64,000 bases of DNA from a virus: positions 186,001 through 250,000 of IMG/VR virus record IMGVR_UViG_3300047157_000197; one strand, given 5' to 3'. Positions 50,857-58,439 of this stretch are shown piece after piece (the first letter of the stretch is position 1; the number at the start of each line of letters is the position of its first letter). Below the pieces are notes generated by a model. It had not been told where the DNA came from, did not search any database, and worked only from the letters and a program-made list of their open reading frames with translations. The position numbers and the translations under genes are program-made.

Positions 50857-51187
50857 ATGATTGATAAAGAATTAGAGAAAGCAAATACCAGTCATCCAGC
50901 AGATACAAACGGTGATGGTAAAGTATCTAAAGAAGAACACGATATGTATCTTGAATTCAAGAGAAAAGAACTTGAAGATAAAGATGCTATGAGAGATGCA
51001 CAACGTAGAATGGCATGGTTTGCCTTAATTGGTATGTTACTATATCCATTCGCAGTTGTAATCGCTTCAGTAAGTGGTGTGGAACAAGCATCAACTATAC
51101 TTGGTGATATGGCAAGCTACATATTTTGTTTCAGTTGCAGCAATAGTTGCAGCATTCTTTGGTACACAAGCGTACTCAAGTAAATAA
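50857..51187 (+). CDS. EF-hand membrane protein, apparent frameshift (about 110 aa)
   Basis: Residues 15-27 (PADTNGDGKVSKE) form an EF-hand-like calcium loop, followed by a charged helix and two membrane segments. The first is MAWFALIGMLLYPFAVVIAS. After GDMAS the given frame degenerates and ends at 51183; removing one base near 51119 continues YFVSVAAIVAAFFGTQAYSS, the expected second segment, to a stop at 51187. This type of protein is common in marine T4-like phages and its function is not known to me. AGGAGG precedes the start. Confidence 0.7.
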
Positions 51188-51206
51188 AGTTATAAAATTA
51201 TAAAAA

Positions 51207-51977
51207 TTGGATAGATTTAAAAAAATACCACCTCTTGATATGAGTGAGTGGTTTGTTACAGAAAAAGAAAAGGACACCTTTCATCCTAATGATTGGAATA
51301 TGCCAGTGCCTTGGATATCCTCATTTATTTTTACACATATAAAATCTGAATTTTGGGGTTATGGAAACGACCAAGAATGGGATTATAAGCATAGACCAAA
51401 AGTTTTACAAATTGGTTGTGCTCAAGGATGGGATGCCATTGAAAATGCCAAAATACTTAAATTGCCTTCAATAAATGGAGAGCTTCATATTATTGACTGG
51501 TTCAAAGGTAATTTAACTGTTGATACAGAAGAAGAATGGTATTATAATGAAAATAACCCACCAGAATGGAAATCCCACTTATGGAGTGAGGCAAAAAAAT
51601 TCAAAGTAGATGATATTATAACAGTATTTGAAGGCGATTCAAGAAAAATGATTCATAATGTTATGGATAATTGGTATGATATTATTTTTATTGACGGTGG
51701 TCATGAATATGATATCGTAAAATCAGATGTTGAAAATGGTTATAGAAAATTAAAAAAAGGTGGTATTATGGTTTTTGATGATTTTTCAGGAGATGAAACT
51801 ACCTATGATGAATTAAATATCAAAGATGCATCTGAAGAAATGTTAGAAAAAGATACTTGGGAATTTGAATCACATGGTTTGGTTCATGTTGGTGTTATAA
51901 AAGCAGTACATGAATTTTTAAAAGGAGATTATATTTCTGTTCCATGTCATCATAAATGCTATCACATTAAAAAATAA
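51207..51977 (+). CDS. SAM-dependent methyltransferase (Methyltransf_24-like)
   Basis: VLQIGCAQGWDAIENAKIL near residues 65-83 is a class I SAM-binding motif. FEGDSRKM, IIFIDGGHEYDIVKSDVENG near 163-182 and LKKGGIMVFDDFSGDET near 186-202 are the IDGxH and GGxxxxDD signatures of Methyltransf_24/FkbM-type enzymes, often sugar or small-molecule O-methyltransferases. I use the TTG at 51207; the first ATG (51240) would remove 11 residues without touching the domain. It precedes the APS kinase gene by 9 bases. Confidence 0.8.
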   Translation: MDRFKKIPPLDMSEWFVTEKEKDTFHPNDWNMPVPWISSFIFTHIKSEFWGYGNDQEWDYKHRPKVLQIGCAQGWDAIENAKILKLPSINGELHIIDWFKGNLTVDTEEEWYYNENNPPEWKSHLWSEAKKFKVDDIITVFEGDSRKMIHNVMDNWYDIIFIDGGHEYDIVKSDVENGYRKLKKGGIMVFDDFSGDETTYDELNIKDASEEMLEKDTWEFESHGLVHVGVIKAVHEFLKGDYISVPCHHKCYHIKK

Positions 51978-51986
51978 AATAAAGTT

Positions 51987-52460
51987 ATGATATATTGGTT
52001 CACAGGACAACCTGCAGCAGGAAAAACTATTTTAGGTAAAAAATTAATTGAGTTTCTTAAAACAGAAAAGAGAAATTGGAGAAGAACAGTCTTTCATTTA
52101 GATGGAGATGATTTAAGAGAACTAACTGTTAATAAAGATTATACCCCAAAGGGTAGAGAAATCAATATAAGAAATGCTCAGATGATTACAGAATTTCTTC
52201 ATAAGAATGGGTGTGATGTAGTTGTTTCACTTGTAGCACCTCCAAGATGGTTACGAGAAGAATTCAAAGAAAGAATAGGTTTAGAAAACTTTCAAGAATT
52301 TTATGTACATTGTTCAGACCCTCGTGAAAGAGACCACTTTCATAGTAAGAATTACGAAGCACCTCAAGATAACTTCATCGATGTTGATACAACAAAACAT
52401 TCACCCGAAAAATCATTTTCAAAGATTATAAATACGCTGAAAAAGTTAAATAGATTATAA
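51987..52460 (+). CDS. cysC: Adenylylsulfate (APS) kinase
   Basis: The P-loop FTGQPAAGKTILGKK is at residues 5-19, FHLDGDDLRELT near 36-47 matches the LDGDxxR motif of CysC, and YTPKGREINIRN near 52-63 is the region contacting APS. CysC makes PAPS from APS and ATP, the donor for sulfotransfer. At 157 residues it is a little short (about 200 for E. coli). APS kinase genes occur in several marine phages. It is coupled to the next gene (TAATG). Confidence 0.85.
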   Translation: MIYWFTGQPAAGKTILGKKLIEFLKTEKRNWRRTVFHLDGDDLRELTVNKDYTPKGREINIRNAQMITEFLHKNGCDVVVSLVAPPRWLREEFKERIGLENFQEFYVHCSDPRERDHFHSKNYEAPQDNFIDVDTTKHSPEKSFSKIINTLKKLNRL

Positions 52461-53503
52461 TGATTGATAAAAAAGAATATATCTGTTCAATGCCGTTTCA
52501 ATATACAGAGGTATTTGATGACAGACAATATCTTTGTTGTCCCTCTTGGTTAGATGTGGATGTGTGGGATGGAAAATCAATAAAATCTAGTTTTAATAGT
52601 GATAAGTCAAAAGAAGTTAGAGAATCTATTTTAGATGGTTCTTACAAATATTGCAATGAAACACAATGTCCATATTTATCAGGTCTAAAAAATAATAACT
52701 TATCAAAGAAATTTATAAAAAAAGATAAAAAAATTATAAACAACCTAAGAAGTAACGTTGAAATAAAAACAGTTAATTTTTGTTTTGATAGAAGTTGTAA
52801 TTTTCAATGTCCATCTTGTAGAAATGAATTAATAAACTACTATGGAAAAGATAGAGAACAAGTTGAAGTAAAACTTAAAGAAATTACAGATGAGATATCA
52901 TCAACTGTAAAAATATTATATCTCACAGGAACTGCAGACCCATTTTACTCTAAATCATTTAGAGAGTTTTTAGAAAAATTAGATTCTACCAAATTTAAAA
53001 AATTAGAATCAATTCATTTACATACTAATGGAAGTTTATGGAATGAAAAAATGTGGAATAGATTAAGTGCAATACATCCTTATGTAAAAACTTGTGAAAT
53101 ATCAATAGATGCTGGAACAAAAAAAACCTATGAAACTAAAACAAGAATCGGTGGTAAGTGGGATGTGTTGTTAGAAAATTTAAAGTTTATCACCACAATA
53201 GATACTATACAATTCTTTAGTTTTTCATTTGTAGTACAAGACAGTAATTTTAGAGAAATGAAACTATTCTATGATATAATAACTAATTGTATGAAAGGAA
53301 GTAAATCTAAATTTGATGTATTTTATAATTCAATAACAAATTGGGGTACTTATAGTGAAGAAGAATATAATGAAAAAAATGTTACAAATTCAAATCATAA
53401 AGACCATAGCGAGTTTTTGGAAGTATTAAAAACAATGAAAGATTTACCTTTCTTTACAAATAATTTTAATCACTTATATGAAAAAACAATAAGTTTAATA
53501 TAA
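52460..53503 (+). CDS. Radical SAM protein with twitch-like N-terminus
   Basis: CNFQCPSC near residues 112-119 is the CxxxCxxC cluster motif. The N-terminus has ICSMPF (8-13) and YLCCPSW (24-30), like the CKLPF...CC arrangement in the protein at 15533, followed by CNETQCPYL near 65-73. LYLTGTADP near 153-161 takes the place of the usual GGEP segment. The two radical SAM proteins share an architecture but are not close copies. The substrate is unknown. Coupled at both ends (TAATG). Confidence 0.78.
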   Translation: MIDKKEYICSMPFQYTEVFDDRQYLCCPSWLDVDVWDGKSIKSSFNSDKSKEVRESILDGSYKYCNETQCPYLSGLKNNNLSKKFIKKDKKIINNLRSNVEIKTVNFCFDRSCNFQCPSCRNELINYYGKDREQVEVKLKEITDEISSTVKILYLTGTADPFYSKSFREFLEKLDSTKFKKLESIHLHTNGSLWNEKMWNRLSAIHPYVKTCEISIDAGTKKTYETKTRIGGKWDVLLENLKFITTIDTIQFFSFSFVVQDSNFREMKLFYDIITNCMKGSKSKFDVFYNSITNWGTYSEEEYNEKNVTNSNHKDHSEFLEVLKTMKDLPFFTNNFNHLYEKTISLI

Positions 53504-53904
53504 TGGCAAATATAAAAACAAAAGCAGATAAAGAATCTTCCTCATCAGAAGTAAAGTATTCATTCTTTGCAGGTAGATGGCAACCACTTCACAAGGGGCA
53601 TCTATGGTTAATTAATGAAAGATTAAAAGAAGGATATAAAGTATGGTTAGGTATCAGAGATGTAGAACCAGATGAAAAGAATCCTTGGACTGCAGAAGAA
53701 ATTCTAAAAATGGTTCATGAAGGTGAGTTAAAAGAACTCATCTTAGAGGGTAAGGTAATTGCAACCATTATACCTGATATCGAATCTATCAACTATGGTA
53801 GAGGAGTAGGATATGATATCATAGAGCACGTACCACCAAAAGAGATTGGGGATATTTCAGCAACATCTATTCGTAATCAAATGAAAAAAGATGGTAAGCT
53901 ATGA
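53503..53904 (+). CDS. Nucleotidyltransferase (NMNAT/cytidylyltransferase-like)
   Basis: FFAGRWQPLHKGHLWLINE near residues 22-40 contains the HxGH motif and the GRWQPxHxGH context typical of NMN adenylyltransferases and phage relatives. ISATSIRNQMKK near 118-129 is the ISxTxIR motif. The 133-residue length is short compared with about 170-200 for NMNAT, so it may lack a subdomain. It could act in NAD salvage or in activation of a small molecule made by the neighbours. Coupled to both neighbouring genes. Confidence 0.78.
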   Translation: MANIKTKADKESSSSEVKYSFFAGRWQPLHKGHLWLINERLKEGYKVWLGIRDVEPDEKNPWTAEEILKMVHEGELKELILEGKVIATIIPDIESINYGRGVGYDIIEHVPPKEIGDISATSIRNQMKKDGKL

Positions 53905-54389
53905 TTTTGTTTCAAGAAAAACTTATAGATGATATAGAAATAAAATACCTTCTTAATCTTTGGGATACTAATTTAGTTCAAGATAATACTAAATTTTTAG
54001 ATGAATATAAAGCACTAGCAATGGAATGGGTTGATGTAATTAAAAATAAGTTAGATATAAGTAGCTTGCACAACGGAGGGTTTCATAATAAAAATTTTGA
54101 AAAAATAAGAATACAACATTATCACGAATCCATTGGTAATATAGAAACATACCATGGTCATGTCAATATTCATAATTATATTATATTTTTGAATGATGAT
54201 TTTAAAGGTGGCGAATTAGAATTTGAAAATGGAATAATCATTAAACCATCAAAGGGAAGTTTAGTATATTTCAATAATAATGAAAGACATAGAGTTCTAC
54301 CTTGTATCGGAAGTAGATATGTATTTACTGCATTAGGAAATACAGAAGCAAATATAGAATTTAAATCTAAAGAAAAAAGTATTATATAA
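53901..54389 (+). CDS. 2OG-Fe(II) oxygenase-like protein with altered metal motif
   Basis: The core YHGHVNIHNYIIFLNDDF near residues 74-91, then FKGGELEFENGIIIKPSKGS and ERHRVLP near 130-136, follows the double-stranded beta-helix of prolyl-4-hydroxylases. The HxD motif appears as HVN or HGH, so the Asp ligand is not obvious. It may be a variant like halogenase-type sites, use another carboxylate, or be inactive. Coupled start (ATGA). Confidence 0.62.
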   Translation: MILFQEKLIDDIEIKYLLNLWDTNLVQDNTKFLDEYKALAMEWVDVIKNKLDISSLHNGGFHNKNFEKIRIQHYHESIGNIETYHGHVNIHNYIIFLNDDFKGGELEFENGIIIKPSKGSLVYFNNNERHRVLPCIGSRYVFTALGNTEANIEFKSKEKSII

Positions 54390-54390
54390 T

Positions 54391-54585
54391 ATGGCATCAA
54401 TAAAAGAAACTTTTATCAAAACTATTATTTGGAGAGTAATTGCTACTTCAATAACATTTTTAGTTAGTTGGGTTATAAGCGGTAACTTAGAGTTTGGATT
54501 AATGATAGGTGGTATAGATACAATAATAAAAACAATCGGGTATTTTACATATGAAAGATTATGGAATACTAAAAAAACAAAATAA
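54391..54585 (+). CDS. DUF2061 membrane protein (64 aa)
   Basis: The sequence KETFIKTIIWRVIATSITFL at 5-24, then GLMIGGIDTIIKTIGYFTYE near 36-55 and RLWN, matches the DUF2061 pattern of small two-helix membrane proteins. In marine bacteria and phages DUF2061 genes often lie near cysC or other sulfate-activation genes, as here. Its role is not known; sulfate uptake has been suggested on the basis of context. Confidence 0.8.
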   Translation: MASIKETFIKTIIWRVIATSITFLVSWVISGNLEFGLMIGGIDTIIKTIGYFTYERLWNTKKTK

Positions 54586-54586
54586 A

Positions 54587-55615
54587 ATGATAAAACCAAA
54601 TGTAAAAAATGAATGGGGTGATTTAAAAGAAATCATTGTAGGAAGTGCAATAAATGCACAAGTACCAACTGTTGGGGATAAATGTTTACATAATATTGAT
54701 TATGCACACCTATCTGATGAAGAATTTAAAAACAGACCAAGTGGATTATATCCTCAAAAACTGATAGATGAAACTGAAGAAGATTTAGATGGAATTTCAG
54801 ACCAACTTAGAGAACTTGGAGTAAAGGTTCACAGACCATTAGAAAGAGATTTTTCACAACCTATAAAAACAGATAATTGGGAAGTTGATGGTTATTATAA
54901 CTATTGCCCAAGAGATTCTATGTTAGTTATCAACGATAAAGTTATTGCAACACCAATGACTCTTAGACATAGAAGTAATGAAGCAGAAACTTGTAAACCA
55001 TTATTTGACCCAACACATTGGGTAGATGCTCCAAAACCAAAATTATTAGATTCAATCTATCAAAGAGAAGATTTATCTATTCCAACGTTACTTGATGGTG
55101 AACCTGTTTTTGATGCAGCAAATGTTATTAAACATAATAATGATTTACTATATTTAGTTTCTAATACAGGTAATAAGACTGGTGCAGAGTGGTTAGAAAG
55201 ATATTGTAAAGAAAACTTTGGTGAAGAATATAATGTACATTTAGCACAAGGTGTTTATGCATACATTCATATTGATACAACTTTTGTATTTGTAGGAGAA
55301 GGTAAGGTACTTTTAAATCCAACAAGAGTTAATGAATTCAATATACCAGAATTTTTAAAACCTTTTGATAAGATATGGGCACCCGAACCATTTCCTACTC
55401 AAGTACTTGATAATTGGTGTCCTGCTTCACCATGGTTGGGAATGAATATTTTACCAATCAATGATAAGTTAATAATGGTTGAAGAACACCAAACTCTACT
55501 AATGAAAGAATTAAAAAGATTTGGAATAGATACAATACCTGTAAGAATGAGACATGCTAGAACTTTTAGTGGTGGACCTCATTGTGTAACCTTAGATGTA
55601 GTTAGAGGTGAGTAA
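54587..55615 (+). CDS. Amidinotransferase (glycine/inosamine amidinotransferase-like)
   Basis: I start at 54587, which follows the DUF2061 stop by one base and gives 342 residues opening with KNEWGDLKEIIVG. PRDSMLVINDKVI near 107-119, EPVFDAANVI near 173-182 and GGPHCVTLDVV near 330-340 are the Arg-binding, Asp and catalytic Cys motifs of L-arginine:glycine amidinotransferase. The family moves the amidino group from arginine to an amine. Which amine is used here is unknown. GTG of the next gene overlaps its end. Confidence 0.85.
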   Translation: MIKPNVKNEWGDLKEIIVGSAINAQVPTVGDKCLHNIDYAHLSDEEFKNRPSGLYPQKLIDETEEDLDGISDQLRELGVKVHRPLERDFSQPIKTDNWEVDGYYNYCPRDSMLVINDKVIATPMTLRHRSNEAETCKPLFDPTHWVDAPKPKLLDSIYQREDLSIPTLLDGEPVFDAANVIKHNNDLLYLVSNTGNKTGAEWLERYCKENFGEEYNVHLAQGVYAYIHIDTTFVFVGEGKVLLNPTRVNEFNIPEFLKPFDKIWAPEPFPTQVLDNWCPASPWLGMNILPINDKLIMVEEHQTLLMKELKRFGIDTIPVRMRHARTFSGGPHCVTLDVVRGE

Positions 55616-56693
55616 GCGTATATTAGATTTTCATCACCAAGCTAATAGATTATTTGGAAGATTTCTTGATATCAACGATTATAGAGATTCAGCCAATGGT
55701 GTTTATGATGCTATAATTGCACATAGACAAATTGAAGAAGATGGTGAAATTGAAGAACTTATTAAATATTGTAAAAAAACTACAAGAGTAATAGTAGATA
55801 TAACAACCGAATCTGGTCAAATAGAACTTTTTATTGATAGATTTAATAAAATTATAAATAAACATCCATATAAATTCATTTTAATTTCAGATGTACCTAT
55901 TAATAAAGTAGTAAATTGTAAAGTGATAGATGATTATTCACTTGCATTTACATCTCATTTAAATGATTCAATGGTTGGTAGAGTATATCATCATCCAACA
56001 GGTGCAAAATTGCAACATGGACTTGATAGTTATAATGGTTCTTTAAGAATACAAAGATTATGGTTAAATTACTTTTTTATTACAAAATTCAGAAGAGATG
56101 TATTACCATTGAACGTTGAGTTTAATCATTATGTAAATTTAGGCGAAGGTCCACAATTTTATCAAGAACAATTTGAAAATTTACTTAAAGAATTACCCAC
56201 AACTGAAAGAAATGAAATACTTCATAATAAACAATATATAAACCCACCTGGAAAAGATATTGATATTGCACATTTCAATGATTTAAAACACCATTGTAAC
56301 ACCGTAAACGTTGTAAGTGAAAACACAATAGGTAATGATATGAATAAAAACGATGATTCCTTTCATATAACTTTCACAGAAAAAACAATTAAACCATTTG
56401 TAAGAGGACAGATACCGTTAATACATAGTTATGTAGGATTGCAATCTAAATTAAGAGAATTAGGATTTGATTTATACGATGAATTTGTAAACCATTCATA
56501 TGAAAATGAATCAGATTCAGTAAAAAGACTTGAAATGATTGTAGATGAGGGTAAACGATTAATGTACTTAGATACTGAAAATTATTTAAGAGAAAATCAA
56601 AGTAGAGTTTACAAGAATAAAAAATTATGTGAGTATTTGGTATGGCAAGGTAAAACCATGGTACATGATATAATAGATAATATTAATATTTAA
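55608..56693 (+). CDS. Putative surface-glycan-related protein (361 aa)
   Basis: The start is GTG at 55608 (8-base overlap). HITFTEKTIKPFVRGQIPLI near residues 246-265 and LGFDLYDEFVNHSYENESD near 276-294 resemble the C-terminal portion of phage and bacterial proteins annotated as glycosyltransferase-like (TEKTxKP...LGFxxFxxxxDESYD). The N-terminal half is not recognised. It ends the metabolic cassette and may act on the product of the enzymes before it (inference). Confidence 0.5.
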   Translation: MSKRILDFHHQANRLFGRFLDINDYRDSANGVYDAIIAHRQIEEDGEIEELIKYCKKTTRVIVDITTESGQIELFIDRFNKIINKHPYKFILISDVPINKVVNCKVIDDYSLAFTSHLNDSMVGRVYHHPTGAKLQHGLDSYNGSLRIQRLWLNYFFITKFRRDVLPLNVEFNHYVNLGEGPQFYQEQFENLLKELPTTERNEILHNKQYINPPGKDIDIAHFNDLKHHCNTVNVVSENTIGNDMNKNDDSFHITFTEKTIKPFVRGQIPLIHSYVGLQSKLRELGFDLYDEFVNHSYENESDSVKRLEMIVDEGKRLMYLDTENYLRENQSRVYKNKKLCEYLVWQGKTMVHDIIDNINI

Positions 56694-56728
56694 AAATTAG
56701 AAAAGCCTATCAAAAAATTTTAATATAC

Positions 56729-56739
56729 TATACTTATAT
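56729..56739 (+). promoter_or_regulatory. TATACTTATAT motif (possible late promoter variant L9)
   Basis: The same eleven bases as at 44493-44503. They lie 14 bases before the HNH gene, with GAGG in between. Confidence 0.4.
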
Positions 56740-56753
56740 TAAAGAGGATTACT

Positions 56754-57317
56754 ATGGAAAATAAAAAAGAAAAAATATTCCCTAATTATGACCCAACTCA
56801 AGATTTATCTTTAGCTGGTAAAAATCGAAGAATGAAACGAGGATTAGGTGCAAAACCACTTCTCGAATCAGAGATAAAGGAAGTTCAAAAGAAAGCTCGT
56901 TCAGCAATGGAAGCAGCTAGATTATTGGGAGTATCTTACAACACTTATAAAAAATACGCAAGAAAATATGGTATCTTTGAAGATTTAAAGAACCCTGATG
57001 GAACTGGTATTCGTAAAGGATATAATATCAAACGAGGAAAATACTCTTTAGATGATATTTTAAAAGGGAAATATCCTGATTACCCTGTTTGGAAACTTAA
57101 ACAAAGATTACTCAATAATGGTTATATGTTAGAAAAATGTAACAAATGTGGATTTGAAGAAAGAAGAATCACAGACCATAAAGTTCCACTTGTTTTAGAT
57201 TTTCTTGATGGAGATAGAAAGAATCATAATTATGAAAATTTAAGAATGTTATGTTTTAATTGTTCCTTTCTAATTAATGGAAATTTATCAGGCCCTAAAA
57301 AAGAATACGAATATTAG
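56754..57317 (+). CDS. HNH-like zinc-finger protein (187 aa)
   Basis: CNKCGFEERRITDHKVPLVL near residues 127-146 and DGDRKNHNYENLRMLCFNCS near 149-168 form an HNH-type zinc finger: two CxxC pairs, a central H with P-L-V-L-D, and N-x-x-x-N-L. An HTH-like segment (AMEAARLLGVSYNTYKKYAR) lies near 52-71. Combined DNA-binding and HNH parts fit a phage endonuclease, either homing or DNA-processing; some relatives are non-catalytic. A short leader with GAGG precedes it. Confidence 0.7.
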   Translation: MENKKEKIFPNYDPTQDLSLAGKNRRMKRGLGAKPLLESEIKEVQKKARSAMEAARLLGVSYNTYKKYARKYGIFEDLKNPDGTGIRKGYNIKRGKYSLDDILKGKYPDYPVWKLKQRLLNNGYMLEKCNKCGFEERRITDHKVPLVLDFLDGDRKNHNYENLRMLCFNCSFLINGNLSGPKKEYEY

Positions 57318-57345
57318 GATAATTAAATAATTTTTTGTATATTTG
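57314..57345 (+). promoter_or_regulatory. Bacteroidetes-like promoter P8 (ferredoxin)
   Basis: TTAG at 57314-57317 (overlapping the previous stop), a 20-base spacer and TATATTTG at 57338-57345. The ferredoxin gene begins 15 bases later. Confidence 0.75.
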
Positions 57346-57360
57346 TAGAAATAAATAAAT

Positions 57361-57684
57361 ATGAGTTACATAATCGGTGATAAGTGTGTAAGTGTATGTG
57401 ATACTGCATGTGTTAAAGTATGTCCTGTTAATTGCATACATGGTCCTATTGATATTGAGGGAGCAGGAAATGAAGTTGATAATATGTCACCTGAGGAATT
57501 AAAAGGAAAACAACTATATATTAATCCAGAAGAATGTATTTTATGTGGTGCATGCGTACCTGAATGTCCTCCAGATGCTATTTACTATGATGAAGATGAT
57601 ACAATTAAAGCAGAAGGTAATGCTGAATCTGTGAAAAAAAACTATGAATTTTTTGGATTCGAATTTGGAAAAGATAAATTTTAA
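57361..57684 (+). CDS. Ferredoxin with two iron-sulfur clusters (FdxA-like)
   Basis: The Cys residues at 9, 13, 17, 21 and 25 (KCVSVCDTACVKVCPVNC) and the second group ECILCGACVPECPPDAI near 58-72 match the 7Fe/8Fe bacterial ferredoxins of the FdxA type. The first group has the D-x-x-x-C-x-x-x-CPV pattern of that family. At 107 residues the length is as expected. It has its own early-type promoter. It could supply electrons to the phage radical SAM enzymes or to oxygenases (inference). Confidence 0.92.
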   Translation: MSYIIGDKCVSVCDTACVKVCPVNCIHGPIDIEGAGNEVDNMSPEELKGKQLYINPEECILCGACVPECPPDAIYYDEDDTIKAEGNAESVKKNYEFFGFEFGKDKF

Positions 57685-57690
57685 AAAAAA

Positions 57691-57722
57691 TTAGGAAATT
57701 AAACAAATTTTTCGTATCTTTA
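57691..57722 (+). promoter_or_regulatory. Bacteroidetes-like promoter P9
   Basis: TTAG at 57691-57694, a 20-base spacer and TATCTTTA at 57715-57722. The dyad TTTAT-ACG-ATAAA (57719-57731) overlaps the -7 box. Confidence 0.68.
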
Positions 57723-57760
57723 TACGATAAATACATATATATAAATATAAAACAGAAATT

Positions 57761-57973
57761 ATGAGTAAATTTTTCGAAGTTACAGTAGAAGTGGTTGTTG
57801 CCACACTTAAAAATGGTAAAGACAAAAAAGTAAAAGAAATCTACTTAGTAGATGCACAATCAGTAACAGAAGCTGAAGCAAGAACCGTAAAGGATTTTGA
57901 ACAAAGTGGAGTTCAGATTGACTACAAAGTAAGTGGAGCAAAAGAAAGTAGAGTACTAAGAGTAATTGAGTAA
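57761..57973 (+). CDS. DUF4494-like small protein (70 aa)
   Basis: The pattern FEVTVEVV, then KKVKEIYLVDAQSVTEAEAR near residues 22-41, matches the DUF4494 family common in Bacteroidetes and their phages (K-E-x-YLVDAxSxTEAEAR). The function of the family is not known to me. It lies behind promoter P9 and is coupled to the next gene (TAATG). Confidence 0.75.
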   Translation: MSKFFEVTVEVVVATLKNGKDKKVKEIYLVDAQSVTEAEARTVKDFEQSGVQIDYKVSGAKESRVLRVIE

Positions 57974-58239
57974 TGAGTAAAGAACCTCAAATACAAAAAG
58001 AAGAAGTTAAAACAAAAGTTGCAAAGAGAGTACCACCTGGAGATAGGTGGACTCCTCTTTCCAACTCTACCGTAATGTTGGATTCTTTAACTGATGTACT
58101 TGAATTTATTTATCAAGATACAGGTAAAACACAATTTTATATGGATGCTAAAGAAGGATTTGTATATGTTGTTGATACTGAAGAAGTGGTGATAGAACCA
58201 GAACCAACAAAAAGATGGAGTTTATACGGTGAAGAATAG
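57973..58239 (+). CDS. Small protein of unknown function (88 aa)
   Basis: The first 25 residues are charged (KEEVKTKVAKRVPPGDRW) and the rest seems to be a small alpha/beta domain (LDSLTDVLEFIYQDTGKTQF), ending in an acidic and aromatic tail. No family is recognised. It is coupled to the DUF4494-like gene and shares promoter P9. Confidence 0.65.
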   Translation: MSKEPQIQKEEVKTKVAKRVPPGDRWTPLSNSTVMLDSLTDVLEFIYQDTGKTQFYMDAKEGFVYVVDTEEVVIEPEPTKRWSLYGEE

Positions 58240-58369
58240 AACAAAAAAATTTATACTAAAGTTAGTGTTTTTATATGCTACATTATTTCCCTCATCAGGT
58301 CTTATAACAGAACTACATGATTATAGTTCTAAAAAAGCAGAAGATACCGATGAGCATATGTTTATTTAA
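58229..58369 (+). CDS. Possible small secreted or membrane peptide (46 aa, GTG start)
   Basis: A frame from GTG at 58229 overlaps the previous gene by 11 bases and ends at TAA 58367-58369. The N-terminus is basic then hydrophobic (KNRTKKFILKLVFLYATLFP), like a signal peptide or membrane anchor, and the end is acidic. No family is recognised. The gap it fills holds nothing else before the next promoter motif. Confidence 0.4.
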   Translation: MKNRTKKFILKLVFLYATLFPSSGLITELHDYSSKKAEDTDEHMFI

Positions 58370-58375
58370 AAGTAC

Positions 58376-58385
58376 TATATTTATA
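58376..58385 (+). promoter_or_regulatory. TATATTTATA motif (candidate late promoter L10)
   Basis: An exact match; with the next five bases (GTAGT) it is identical to the L4 site at 43809. It lies 54 bases before the gene at 58440. Confidence 0.5.
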
Positions 58386-58439
58386 GTAGTGATGTAATAT
58401 ATCACAAAATCAATTAATTAATTAAAAAATAAAAAAATC

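Noticed and set aside
18289-58385. TATATTTATA read as T4-type TATAAATA late promoters on the minus strand
   Set aside because: TATTTATA is the reverse complement of the T4 late box, but no supported gene lies on the minus strand, and the motif lies just before + strand starts.
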